DNA of 43,533 nt, taken from NCBI GenBank assembly GCA_009786175.1, contig WQTQ01000232.1:1-43533 (forward strand), given 5' to 3'. A program made the position numbers and the translations under genes. The number at the start of each line of letters is the position of its first letter. Position 1 is the first letter of the stretch. Below are positions 33,389-40,946 of the stretch, one piece after another. Source of the DNA: Bacillota bacterium (lineage in GTDB: Bacteria; Bacillota_A; Clostridia; Lachnospirales; WQUN01). A model generated the notes under the pieces. It saw nothing but the letters and a program-made list of their open reading frames with translations. It had not been told where the DNA came from and made no database searches.

Positions 33389-33421
33389 CTTGTAAACCCC
33401 TTTCGAATTTCGTTCAAATAG

Positions 33422-33451
33422 ATTATAGAACAGGGGTGGGGGTTTTGTCAC
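33422..33451 (-). promoter_or_regulatory. sigma-A promoter of wecB operon
   Basis: On the minus strand GTGACA (33451-33446) and TATAAT (33427-33422) are separated by 18 bp, giving a leader of about 27 nt. It is almost back to back with a promoter on the plus strand at 33459-33487. Confidence 0.65.
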
Positions 33452-33458
33452 GATTAAC

Positions 33459-33487
33459 TTGACGCACCCTGTTTCTAATGGCATAAT
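33459..33487 (+). promoter_or_regulatory. sigma-A promoter of candidate small RNA
   Basis: TTGACG (33459-33464), 17-bp spacer, CATAAT (33482-33487). No conventional gene follows before the hairpin at 33621. Transcription would start near 33494. Confidence 0.6.
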
Positions 33488-33577
33488 ACACGAAGAAAGC
33501 TTGCGGCGGTTACAGCCATAAATTATACAAAATGCCTTATGTACATATGAAAATATGATGGGTTTTATCAAAATAGG

Positions 33578-33601
33578 AATTTTATATCAGGGGGTAAAAT
33601 T
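33578..33601. repeat. Half copy of the CCCCCTGATATCA palindrome, copy 3
   Basis: ATATCAGGGGGTAA (33584-33597) matches the right arm of the palindrome at 8995-9022. The left half is different, but AATTTTA (33578-33584) and TAAAATT (33595-33601) still form an outer inverted repeat. It looks like a degenerate member or a single half-site. Confidence 0.55.
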
Positions 33602-33620
33602 AGCATTTGAAGAACTTATA

Positions 33621-33665
33621 TACAAAAAACCGCCATGGCTTTAAATAAGTTGTGGCGGTTTTGTA
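33621..33665. terminator. Intrinsic terminator-like hairpin
   Basis: AAAACCGCCA and TGGCGGTTTT pair around a 17-nt loop, with flanking TACA/TGTA extending the stem. Four T follow on the plus strand and six on the minus strand, so it could end transcripts in either direction. No minus-strand gene lies to its right before the tRNA. Confidence 0.75.
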
Positions 33666-33703
33666 TGTGGTGCTTTGTATGCGTTTTTTTTGTTTCCGAG
33701 TTA

Positions 33704-33732
33704 TTGACAGACTGTAATTTAAGGTATACAAT
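33704..33732 (+). promoter_or_regulatory. sigma-A promoter of tRNA-Ser
   Basis: Consensus TTGACA (33704-33709), 17-bp spacer, TACAAT (33727-33732). Start near 33739, about 23 bp before the tRNA. Confidence 0.85.
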
Positions 33733-33761
33733 TGCTTAGCGCATTTGGTGCGCGTAAATGT

Positions 33762-33847
33762 GGAAGGTTAGCGAAGTGGTCATAACGCGGCGGTCTTGAA
33801 AACCGTTTGGGGGCAACCCCGCAAGGGTTCGAATCCCTTACCTTCCG
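33762..33847 (+). tRNA. tRNA-Ser(UGA)
   Basis: The 86-nt gene has acceptor arms GGAAGGT (33762-33768) and ACCTTCC (33840-33846) with G discriminator. The anticodon stem-loop is CGGT-CTTGAAA-ACCG with anticodon TGA. A long variable arm (GGGG-CAA-CCCC) is typical of class II serine tRNAs, and the T arm is AAGGG-TTCGAAT-CCCTT. CCA is not encoded, so maturation needs RNase Z (encoded at 29456) and CCA addition. Confidence 0.97.
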
Positions 33848-33852
33848 TTGCG

Positions 33853-33909
33853 AAAAGGTTACTTTAGCTGATATTTTTTATCAAATGTTTGTTAATGTAG
33901 CCTTTTTTT
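33853..33909 (+). terminator. Intrinsic terminator after tRNA-Ser
   Basis: AAAAGGTTAC (33853-33862) pairs with GTAGCCTTTT (33897-33906), including one G-T pair, followed by T to 33909. The right arm with its upstream AAATGTTTGTTAA is repeated after the toxin gene at 34711-34735. Confidence 0.7.
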
Positions 33910-33930
33910 ATTTGCAAAGGAGTTGCACAA

Positions 33931-34188
33931 ATGGGATCAATAACTCAAATAACCATACCCGAAAGCATAGCTTTGTCCCTAAGGGAGCCTGTCGAAAAAA
34001 TAGGGCTGGAGATGAAACGCGCACTGGCAATAATTTACTATTGTGACAAAAAATTATCACTGGGCCAATGCAGTGAGCTTGCGGAAATGACCAAGGCTGA
34101 ATTTATTAAGCACCTCTCTAAGTACAACATCTCAATTTTTAGTTACAGTTCCGAGGATGAACTGCTGGAGGACATTGCCAATGCGTAG
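33931..34188 (+). CDS. UPF0175-family antitoxin
   Basis: The 85-residue protein follows the UPF0175 pattern: an opening beta segment (ITQITIPESIALSL), a helical core (RALAIIYYCDKKLSLGQCSELAEMTKAEFIKHLSKYNISIF) and an acidic end (EDELLEDIANA). Members are predicted antitoxins, usually encoded just before a DUF3368 PIN-like protein, as here. It probably binds DNA by its HTH-like core and neutralises the toxin with its C-terminus. The ATG follows AAAGGAG with eight-base spacing. It lies 84 bp after tRNA-Ser, just past the tRNA terminator. Confidence 0.82.
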   Translation: MGSITQITIPESIALSLREPVEKIGLEMKRALAIIYYCDKKLSLGQCSELAEMTKAEFIKHLSKYNISIFSYSSEDELLEDIANA

Positions 34189-34666
34189 TGTGGTGGTCAA
34201 TTCTACCCCTATTATTTCGTTAAACATTATTAACAGGCTGGATTTATTGGAAAAAATGTATGATAAGGTTTATATCCCCTATGCAGTCTATGAGGAAGTT
34301 AGCGTTGATGGTGAAGACGTTATTTCCAGGGATTTACTTCTGTCTTTTTCGAATTTTTCGATTGAACAAATATCGAACACAGAAGCCAAGCGATACTTTA
34401 GAACGTCGCTGCACAAAGGCGAAATAGAAACTATGATATTAGCAAGCGAATTAGAAGCAGATTTGTGTGTTATTGACGACCAAGTGGCGAAGAATCATGC
34501 AAAATTTCTTGGTCTTACGGTTACCGGTACCTTGGGGTTGCTTGCTAAGGGTAAAGAGCGTGGGCTTGTAGAGAGAGTTACTCCTTTAATGGACACCCTA
34601 GTACAAAATGGCATTTATATTAGCGGTAAGCTATATGCTGATATTCGAAAAATAGCAGGTGAATAA
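34181..34666 (+). CDS. DUF3368-family PIN-like toxin
   Basis: The 161-residue protein has a PIN-like opening VVNSTPIISLNIINRLDLL (first acidic residue replaced by N in the VVNST motif). It has a conserved GEIETMILASELEADLCVIDDQVAKNHAKFLGLTVTGTLGLL with acidic residues E and DD typical of PIN nuclease metal sites. DUF3368 proteins are predicted RNases of type II toxin-antitoxin pairs. The start ATG 34181 overlaps the antitoxin stop by 8 bp with GGAGG nine bases upstream; a longer frame from 34157 lacks a site. The N in place of the first aspartate may weaken metal binding, but this position varies in the family. Confidence 0.84.
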   Translation: MRSVVVNSTPIISLNIINRLDLLEKMYDKVYIPYAVYEEVSVDGEDVISRDLLLSFSNFSIEQISNTEAKRYFRTSLHKGEIETMILASELEADLCVIDDQVAKNHAKFLGLTVTGTLGLLAKGKERGLVERVTPLMDTLVQNGIYISGKLYADIRKIAGE

Positions 34667-34687
34667 CAATATTTGTGTCTCTATCAG

Positions 34688-34735
34688 GCTACTTTCAAAC
34701 ATTTCATACTAAATGTTTGTTAAGTAGCGTTTTTT
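34688..34735 (+). terminator. Intrinsic terminator after toxin gene, copy of tRNA terminator
   Basis: GCTACTT (34688-34694) pairs with AAGTAGC (34722-34728), and inside CAAACATTT pairs with AAATGTTTG, giving a long stem followed by a six-T run. Right arm and T-run match those after tRNA-Ser (33885-33909) apart from one missing and one changed base. Confidence 0.85.
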
Positions 34736-34747
34736 ATGCTGTAGGAG
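34733..34747 (+). repeat. Leader repeat, copy 1 of TTTATGCYGTAGGAG
   Basis: TTTATGCTGTAGGAG follows the toxin terminator. The second copy, TTTATGCCGTAGGAG at 34881-34895, is the ribosome binding region of the SLH-protein gene and also follows a hairpin. This first copy is not followed by a start codon. It suggests a small duplication. Confidence 0.5.
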
Positions 34748-34759
34748 ATTTCTCTTTAC

Positions 34760-34784
34760 GAAACGCGCTTTATATTATTGTAAT
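34760..34784 (+). promoter_or_regulatory. Upstream motif shared with 18723-18747
   Basis: GAAACGCGCTTTATAT and ATTGTAAT directly precede the -35 of the SLH-protein promoter. The same blocks occur before the membrane protein at 18813. It is a candidate binding site or overlapping alternative promoter. Confidence 0.45.
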
Positions 34785-34813
34785 TTGACATTTTCATGGG
34801 AACATGTGACAAT
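34785..34813 (+). promoter_or_regulatory. Promoter of the SLH-protein gene
   Basis: Consensus TTGACA (34785-34790), 17-bp spacer, GACAAT (34808-34813) with a TG extension. The leader would be about 80 nt and contains a small hairpin ACACGC/GCGTGT (34860-34881) directly before the ribosome binding site. Confidence 0.6.
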
Positions 34814-34901
34814 AATATTAATACTTGGCATTTATAGCCCTGAATATATTTATGAAACAACACGCTTCTAATAATGCGTGTTTATGCCGTAGGAGGTACT
34901 T

Positions 34902-37900
34902 ATGAAAAAGACAGTTGCCATTTTGTTGGCTTTGATTCTCGTTTTCGGCCAGTTTACAGTGGTTACACAGGCAGACGCCGATGATTACGATGTTGTAGAC
35001 AATGACATCGAAAGCGTTGTGGATGATGATCCTATTGATGAGTTTATTGATAATGATGCAGACGAACTCTTGGAGGCTTTATGTGAAGATTGTGGCCTTG
35101 CCGTTGAAGAGTGTACTTGCATACGTTACGGGTATGAAGAGCATTCATCTTATGAAGCCGTTTTTGATACCATTGTATTTTTAGGGGAAGGTGTGCCGCA
35201 GAAAGTAATCCCGGAGATGTTCTCTATTGCTGTAGGCCCGGAGGTTGCGGCGCAGCAAATTCAATTTTCCGACCTTAAAAGCGGTGAGGTTTGGATAGAT
35301 AAAACAGTTATTTATCATAGGGATGAGTATGATAATTTTACAGGCTCTGCGGCGGTAACAATTTACTTATGGGCCAAAGGGTTTTATGCTTATGGGCATA
35401 ATAACAACTTAATGGGTGGGGACGAATCGGTTACAATAACCGCTTACCTTAACGATTTTGATGTGTATGAATGGTTTTATGGCTGGGGTGTTGGTGGCGA
35501 AATAGAGAATGGGTATACCATAACCCCTCCGGTAGCTATTTACGAATATGAAACTGATGACGGCGATGTCTTGGGGCCGTATATTCAGTTTACTGTTCAT
35601 CAAAATTATTTTTTAAACGCAAGCTATCCTTTGGCACTTACCTATGTACTTTGGCTGTCGGAAAGAGAGCCCGGGGTAAATTGGCGTTTATCTCCTTACG
35701 AAACCAGTGGGTCTAAAGTAAGAATGACATTTGACCCGTCACTTGACAACGATTTCTATTTTACCGACGTAGAAGTCTTTGAAAACAGGTTTTTCTTTAC
35801 CGCAGGCAGTTGGAACAACGGGGGAGGTAAAGGCGGCTTGGTTTCTGCAACAATTTATGATAAGGATATCCGGACATCTATCATATTCCCCGGCAACAGC
35901 AGATCCCTTTCCTACCGCGAGGATATTAGTAAAAGCCCTAACGGCAAATTAATTACTGCCGAAAACTATCCTTTTGATAGAAACGCCACACAGGCGTACA
36001 ATGAATCAAGAGGCTGGAATAAAACCGCAACTATAATCGGTTTAGACGGACAAACATTTTGGTGGTTTTTGGAATGGCAAAAACATGTTACATGCGGTAT
36101 AACAGAAAATTTATGCGACCCGCAGAAGCCGGTTAGCGAAGGGTGCGGCATATATCATTACAAATTTACGATAATAGATGTGCCTATCGGTGATGGCCAG
36201 TATAGAGACTTTGTGTATGAGTTTAGGCTAAACAACCCCGGCGGCATGAATCAAATAGGCAACGAAATCCCCGGTGATAAAATTTCTATGGGGATACACA
36301 GGTTCCCAAGAAGCCCGGACCCAAACGACGCCCATACTGTTTTTCAATGGGAGTGGAGCGATGGTGTCCCTACGTTGGTTCATGGGGCGGACATTACGGT
36401 TTGGGTTCAGCTTGGCCTTGAGTATGCAGAAGTGGGCAATGCTACTTTGTACCTTGCCAAAGAATTTAGCATAGAAGGCAAGGAATATGATTGGGGATAT
36501 GGCCGCGATACTGCTTTCCTTATGATGTTGTATGGCTACCTGACCGTAGATGGTGAGCTTGTTCCGCATTATGCGTCATTTGCAGAGCTGCCACCGGATG
36601 CTTACGGTAATAAAAACTTCGAGTTCCTTTATTTTAGTATATTACAAGCCCCGGGTACAATTACAGACAGCCTGGGCAGGCGCATTGTATCTGAACTTGA
36701 CCTGTGTGTTAGTCGGAAGACGGTTTTGAGCAATTTGCCTGTTTACGAGATTCATTTGACTGATTATGGGGATGGGTATATAACGGTTCCTATACTTTAT
36801 TTTGCCGAAGAACAAATCGATTCATTTTTTGGTGCAAGAAACAGCGAACTTGCCAGACTTTTGGTTACTATAGATCATAGGCTGGATGGTGTATATATTG
36901 GCTACAACTATAAATTCACTTTTGCGGATGCCAACCCCAGGGAACTTGTTCTAATTAATAATTTTGAACATGGCATAGGCTTTTTGGAACTTTATAAAAA
37001 AGTAATGGGGTTTGCTTTTAACTGGGGCATTAATACTAACACAGTCTTTTATGTGCGCATATGGGATAACGAAAACAAAAATTGGCTGATGTTTGACCCC
37101 AAACGAATAGTTGAAAACGATAGTAATCACGATTTTTGGGAATTGCCGTTATTCCAAAATTCCCACTGGTGTGTGGGTAACCATGACCAAGGACTTTCCG
37201 GGGATTATGATTGGATGTGGAAAAGCGGCCGGTATCCTATCCTTGAAATTCCTATTACTGCCGCAAATACCGTTCGCTTATCCAACCTATGGTCCGGGCT
37301 TAGTTACCGCGTGTTTGAAGTACGCCGTACGGGCACATTTATGGCACCGGAAAGCACATGCCCAAATGGCGGGTACGGTGTTTGCGCTGCAGCCGATTGT
37401 TTACCGTGTAAGGATACAGCCCTATGGCAGAGCATTTGGAGCAGCGGCTTTGACAGGCAGAGTATTGCGGAGTGGGTAGGAATAACATACGTGGACGACA
37501 CAACAGGCGCATTAACAATAGAGGGTGGCAGATGGGAGATTGTTGACGAAATATTTTTTGCAGACCCTGAAGACCACAGAGAATGGTTTAACGACCCGGA
37601 ATGGTATTGGGGAGTACAATATCCTGCCAACAACTATCCAATGCTGGACGGCCAGCATAACGAAAGAAACCTATTGGCTTTTAACCAAAACCTGCTTGTT
37701 GAAATACAAAACCGCTTTTGGCCAAAGTACGGTACGGTAGATGTTCGTAAAGAACTGGCAGGCCATCCCGCCCACTGGAACGTAGATGGAAATACAGAAT
37801 TTAACTTCCGCATAAGAACAGATACCCTTGATTTGAATGGTCTGCATAAATATTTGGTGTTTGCTGTTCCTGACACCGGTTTTAGCGATGACTATATTAT

Positions 37901-39962
37901 CGACGAAGATTGGGCAAATTATCGTGTAATTGGTTTTATAAACCTTGATAAAGGCGGTGTCCCCATTATTGACACATTCGAAAGTTTTTGCGCTTATCTG
38001 GGAAATAACTGGCACCACCCGGACGTAGCAGACACAATTACTGCTCAAATTCCTTTTAGCGTAAATGAATCTGTACGGTTGCTGCACTTTCCGATATGGG
38101 CGTTTAGTAATACAACAACTACGTATGGCGGCCAGTTCCGTGAAAATTACCATATTATTGAGGTTTTTCCTGACGGGATGCCGGAAGGAATGCAAAAAGG
38201 GCAGATTATCAATACACAATTTATGATGGAGCGGTTTGACGTAGTAGATACAGCAATTGTAAATGTGTTTGATATGAAATATGGCAACCTGGCCATTGGT
38301 AAGGAATTGGCGGGCGATTACTTGAAATGGGACGGTGTTAATAATAAGACCGTGTTTACGGCGCGTTTATTGGCAAAAAACAAAGATGATAATTTATTTG
38401 TCGTGGAGTTTGAATATATCGATGGCATAAAATACAATGCGGTTGGCTTCAGGGCCACAGATTATAATGGCGACCCGGACCCGGAAGGCGTGTTTATACC
38501 AATTAACGGAGCTGAGGCAACCGGATTGTGGGATGTTTTGTTTAGTAATGTTGCCCCGGCAGCCCTTACGGTGCCTACAGGATACCACAAGTTTGATGCG
38601 GGCTTTATGGCATATATACTGACGGAATTGCCCGGTACAGAGCCTTGGGCAGGTAACTTCATAACCAAGTTCCTTGATGAAGATGAAAACGAACTGCCGG
38701 TAGGTTTTGTGTTTCCGGCATACTCTGGCCCATCGGCTAGGTCTGTTACCGTAAGGAATATTTTTACGCCCCCGGAAGTACGCCTTGATAGGTTTCGCGT
38801 CTCCTACCACAGCGATTTGCATGACTATGGAAATGTACCAGAGACAGAATATTTCTATGCCGGTGAATGGGTAGACATTAGACATCACGGCGATTTGGCC
38901 CGTGACAGACACGATTTTGACTACTGGTTGTGGCAAGGGCCGGAGAGTATCAGGTGGCTTTACCCGGACGGCTTCTACATGCCCAATCACGATGTTGATC
39001 TATATGCTCAATGGGTTCCGTGGCAAGAGGGTCCGCCAACAGAGGATCCGTCAACCGAAGAATTACCGGTTGATTTACCGCCTCCGCTTCCTCCTCCGGT
39101 TCCCGGGCGTTTGCTGCCTGTAAGTAATATTTATATCCCATGGACACCGCGTTATCCGGTTCGTATCCCCGGTGCCGGGGGGCAGATCGGTACCGAGCAA
39201 GGTAATGAACTGCCGGAACTTGTGCCGGTTAACCCTATACCTGTTGCGCCGGTTCACTTTGCGTACATGATCGGTTATGCGGAAGACGGCACAATCCGTC
39301 CAAACGCCAACATTACCCGCGCGGAAGTGGCAACAATATTCTTCCGTTTAATTTCGGATGATTACCGCGCAATTATTTGGTCCCAAGCAAATTCTTTTGG
39401 AGATGTCAACTTGGATAAATGGTTTAATAACGCAGTTTCGACAATGGAAAATGGCAGATTGTTTATAAACGTGCCGGTGGGCGTTAATTTCTACCCCAAC
39501 CAAGCCGCCACACGTGCGGAATTTGCAGTTATGGTAGTTAATTACCTTGGACTGGGGCATTATCGGGTTACAGGCGGTAACGCGTTTACGGATATTGAAG
39601 GCCACTGGGCAAGAGATGCTATTAACGTCGCATACTTGCAAGGCTGGGTAAACGGTTTTGGTGACGGCACTTTTAGGCCGGATCAATTAATTACCCGTGC
39701 GGAAGTTGCGGCTCTTGTAAACCGCGCCCTTGGACGGCTGCCGGAATCCCCGTCGGATTTGCTTGAAAATATGATACGCTGGCCGGACAACATGGATGAT
39801 ACGGCATGGTTTTTCACATATGTTCAGGAAGCAAGTAATTCTCATTATCACGAGATGAAGAGTGACGGTATTCACGAGAGATGGATCCGGCTGGTACCGC
39901 CAAGAGACTGGCGTTTGCTTGAGCGGCCATACTCCAGGCCGCACCACATCAAAGCAGTTTAA
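34902..39962 (+). CDS. Large secreted multi-domain protein with C-terminal SLH domains
   Basis: The 1686-residue protein has a signal peptide (MKKTVAILLALILVFGQFTVVTQA), then an acidic stretch and CEDCG/CTC pairs near residues 60-73. Four segments of similar plan start near residues 512, 691, 942 and 1125. In each, a lysine-bearing strand (LYLAKEFS, LELYKKVM, VDVRKELAG, LAIGKELAG) is followed by W and a TxF strand, as in SpaA/Cna-B-like stalk domains. About 1299-1371 resembles an InlB B-repeat/beta-grasp (VSYHSDL...YAQW). A Pro/Glu linker (about 1373-1406) precedes three SLH domains (about 1452-1612; TIRPNANITRAEVA, NFYPNQAATRAEFA, TFRPDQLITRAEVA), which bind pyruvylated wall polymer. No sortase motif. 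AGGAGG precedes ATG 34902. It is probably an adhesin or S-layer-associated protein. Confidence 0.9.
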   Translation: MKKTVAILLALILVFGQFTVVTQADADDYDVVDNDIESVVDDDPIDEFIDNDADELLEALCEDCGLAVEECTCIRYGYEEHSSYEAVFDTIVFLGEGVPQKVIPEMFSIAVGPEVAAQQIQFSDLKSGEVWIDKTVIYHRDEYDNFTGSAAVTIYLWAKGFYAYGHNNNLMGGDESVTITAYLNDFDVYEWFYGWGVGGEIENGYTITPPVAIYEYETDDGDVLGPYIQFTVHQNYFLNASYPLALTYVLWLSEREPGVNWRLSPYETSGSKVRMTFDPSLDNDFYFTDVEVFENRFFFTAGSWNNGGGKGGLVSATIYDKDIRTSIIFPGNSRSLSYREDISKSPNGKLITAENYPFDRNATQAYNESRGWNKTATIIGLDGQTFWWFLEWQKHVTCGITENLCDPQKPVSEGCGIYHYKFTIIDVPIGDGQYRDFVYEFRLNNPGGMNQIGNEIPGDKISMGIHRFPRSPDPNDAHTVFQWEWSDGVPTLVHGADITVWVQLGLEYAEVGNATLYLAKEFSIEGKEYDWGYGRDTAFLMMLYGYLTVDGELVPHYASFAELPPDAYGNKNFEFLYFSILQAPGTITDSLGRRIVSELDLCVSRKTVLSNLPVYEIHLTDYGDGYITVPILYFAEEQIDSFFGARNSELARLLVTIDHRLDGVYIGYNYKFTFADANPRELVLINNFEHGIGFLELYKKVMGFAFNWGINTNTVFYVRIWDNENKNWLMFDPKRIVENDSNHDFWELPLFQNSHWCVGNHDQGLSGDYDWMWKSGRYPILEIPITAANTVRLSNLWSGLSYRVFEVRRTGTFMAPESTCPNGGYGVCAAADCLPCKDTALWQSIWSSGFDRQSIAEWVGITYVDDTTGALTIEGGRWEIVDEIFFADPEDHREWFNDPEWYWGVQYPANNYPMLDGQHNERNLLAFNQNLLVEIQNRFWPKYGTVDVRKELAGHPAHWNVDGNTEFNFRIRTDTLDLNGLHKYLVFAVPDTGFSDDYIIDEDWANYRVIGFINLDKGGVPIIDTFESFCAYLGNNWHHPDVADTITAQIPFSVNESVRLLHFPIWAFSNTTTTYGGQFRENYHIIEVFPDGMPEGMQKGQIINTQFMMERFDVVDTAIVNVFDMKYGNLAIGKELAGDYLKWDGVNNKTVFTARLLAKNKDDNLFVVEFEYIDGIKYNAVGFRATDYNGDPDPEGVFIPINGAEATGLWDVLFSNVAPAALTVPTGYHKFDAGFMAYILTELPGTEPWAGNFITKFLDEDENELPVGFVFPAYSGPSARSVTVRNIFTPPEVRLDRFRVSYHSDLHDYGNVPETEYFYAGEWVDIRHHGDLARDRHDFDYWLWQGPESIRWLYPDGFYMPNHDVDLYAQWVPWQEGPPTEDPSTEELPVDLPPPLPPPVPGRLLPVSNIYIPWTPRYPVRIPGAGGQIGTEQGNELPELVPVNPIPVAPVHFAYMIGYAEDGTIRPNANITRAEVATIFFRLISDDYRAIIWSQANSFGDVNLDKWFNNAVSTMENGRLFINVPVGVNFYPNQAATRAEFAVMVVNYLGLGHYRVTGGNAFTDIEGHWARDAINVAYLQGWVNGFGDGTFRPDQLITRAEVAALVNRALGRLPESPSDLLENMIRWPDNMDDTAWFFTYVQEASNSHYHEMKSDGIHERWIRLVPPRDWRLLERPYSRPHHIKAV

Positions 39963-40030
39963 GTCAAGAAAATTTTCCTTATCTTTTGTAGAATAGAAAT
40001 ATAGGCAAGATAATTACCTAAAGGCTGGTG

Positions 40031-40942
40031 ATGTCTAAAATGAACACAGTTGCTGCGCAAATGAAGGCGTACATCGCGGCAAATTTGCAAGAGCCGATTA
40101 CATCCGGTGATTTGGCAAAAGCCGTGGGATATTCCCAGTACCATGCGGCGCGGATATTCAAAGAGGAAACAGGCCTGTCCCCGTTTGAATATATCCGGCA
40201 GCAACGGCTGGTTATGTCTGCACATGCTTTGCGGAAGGCGGGCAAGCCCAAAGTCTTTGACGTAGCTTTGGATTTTGTGTTCGACAGCCACGAAGGCTTT
40301 ACACGGGCGTTTGTAAACGCTTTTGGAATAACGCCGAAAAAATACGCGAAGCATCCAAACCCTGATGGTTGGCGTATTCCATACCGCTATCTTGACCGAC
40401 AAAAAAACAAAATGGAGGAATTGACAATGGCAGAAAAAACTGCAGTAATTTTCGTGCAAATAATGGACCGCCCGGCCCGCAAACTAATTTTGCGCAGGAG
40501 TAAAAACGCAACAGATTACTACACATATGACGAGGAGTTTGGCTGCGAAAATGAAGTGCCGACACACCCATGGAATGTTTTAAGCGGCATTAAGGAAGCG
40601 TTGTACGAGCCTGTTGGCGCGTGGCTGCCGGAAAATATGCGCCCGGCAGGGACAGGAGTTTACGCTCACGCCGTAGAAGTACCTGCGGACTACGCAGGTG
40701 AAATACCCGAAGGCTTCGACGTTATCGACCTTGCACCGTGTAAGGTTATGGTGTTCCAAGGTGAGCCATACGTAGACGAAGCATATGAAGAAGCCGTTGG
40801 CGCGTGTATGGATAGAATCCATAAATTTAACCCGGAAGTTTACGGCTACCAATATGCGCCGGAGCTTGCCCCAAGAATGCAATTTGCCCCCGCAGGCTGG
40901 CGCGGCTACATCGAACTGTGGCCGGTGAAAGAGATGGTGTAA
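40031..40942 (+). CDS. AraC-family regulator with GyrI-like effector domain
   Basis: The 303-residue protein has an N-terminal double helix-turn-helix domain (about residues 5-110) with the AraC signature DVALDFVFDSHEGFTRAFVNAFGITPKKY. A GyrI-like/AraC effector-binding domain follows (about 140-303), ending WRGYIELWPVKEMV. Related proteins (SoxS/Rob-like and BmrR-like sensors) bind small hydrophobic or drug molecules. The start is either ATG 40031 or the GTG before it; AAAGG is 6-8 bases upstream. A dyad TTATCTT/AAGATAA lies just before the gene at 39979-40013 and may be its operator. It is followed 4 bp later by a serine hydrolase gene, a likely target. Confidence 0.9.
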   Translation: MSKMNTVAAQMKAYIAANLQEPITSGDLAKAVGYSQYHAARIFKEETGLSPFEYIRQQRLVMSAHALRKAGKPKVFDVALDFVFDSHEGFTRAFVNAFGITPKKYAKHPNPDGWRIPYRYLDRQKNKMEELTMAEKTAVIFVQIMDRPARKLILRRSKNATDYYTYDEEFGCENEVPTHPWNVLSGIKEALYEPVGAWLPENMRPAGTGVYAHAVEVPADYAGEIPEGFDVIDLAPCKVMVFQGEPYVDEAYEEAVGACMDRIHKFNPEVYGYQYAPELAPRMQFAPAGWRGYIELWPVKEMV

Positions 40943-40946
40943 ATCC

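Larger units (their letters stand above)
33494..33665 (+). ncRNA. Candidate small RNA, promoter and terminator without clear gene
   Basis: A plus-strand promoter and a GC-rich hairpin with a T-run bound about 170 nt. The 5' part contains GGCGGT (33505-33510), identical to the terminator's right arm, so it could pair with ACCGCC (33629-33634) and disrupt the terminator stem. AGCCAT (33514-33519) can pair with ATGGCT (33635-33640) as another alternative. A 29-codon frame from ATG ATG at 33555 ends within the hairpin, but it has no ribosome binding site. A half copy of the CCCCCTGATATCA repeat lies within. It may be a regulatory RNA, an attenuator or a decayed gene. Confidence 0.35.

Noticed and set aside
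33555..33644. 29-codon frame inside the candidate small RNA
   Set aside because: No ribosome binding site upstream, and its end lies in the terminator loop; kept only as a note in the ncRNA entry.
33807..34046. 79-codon frame overlapping tRNA-Ser and the antitoxin start
   Set aside because: Runs through the tRNA and out of frame with the UPF0175 gene, which has a clear ribosome binding site.
37671..38219. Minus-strand frame of 182 codons inside the SLH-protein gene
   Set aside because: Embedded in a continuous, well-supported coding region; no ribosome binding site and no recognisable motif.
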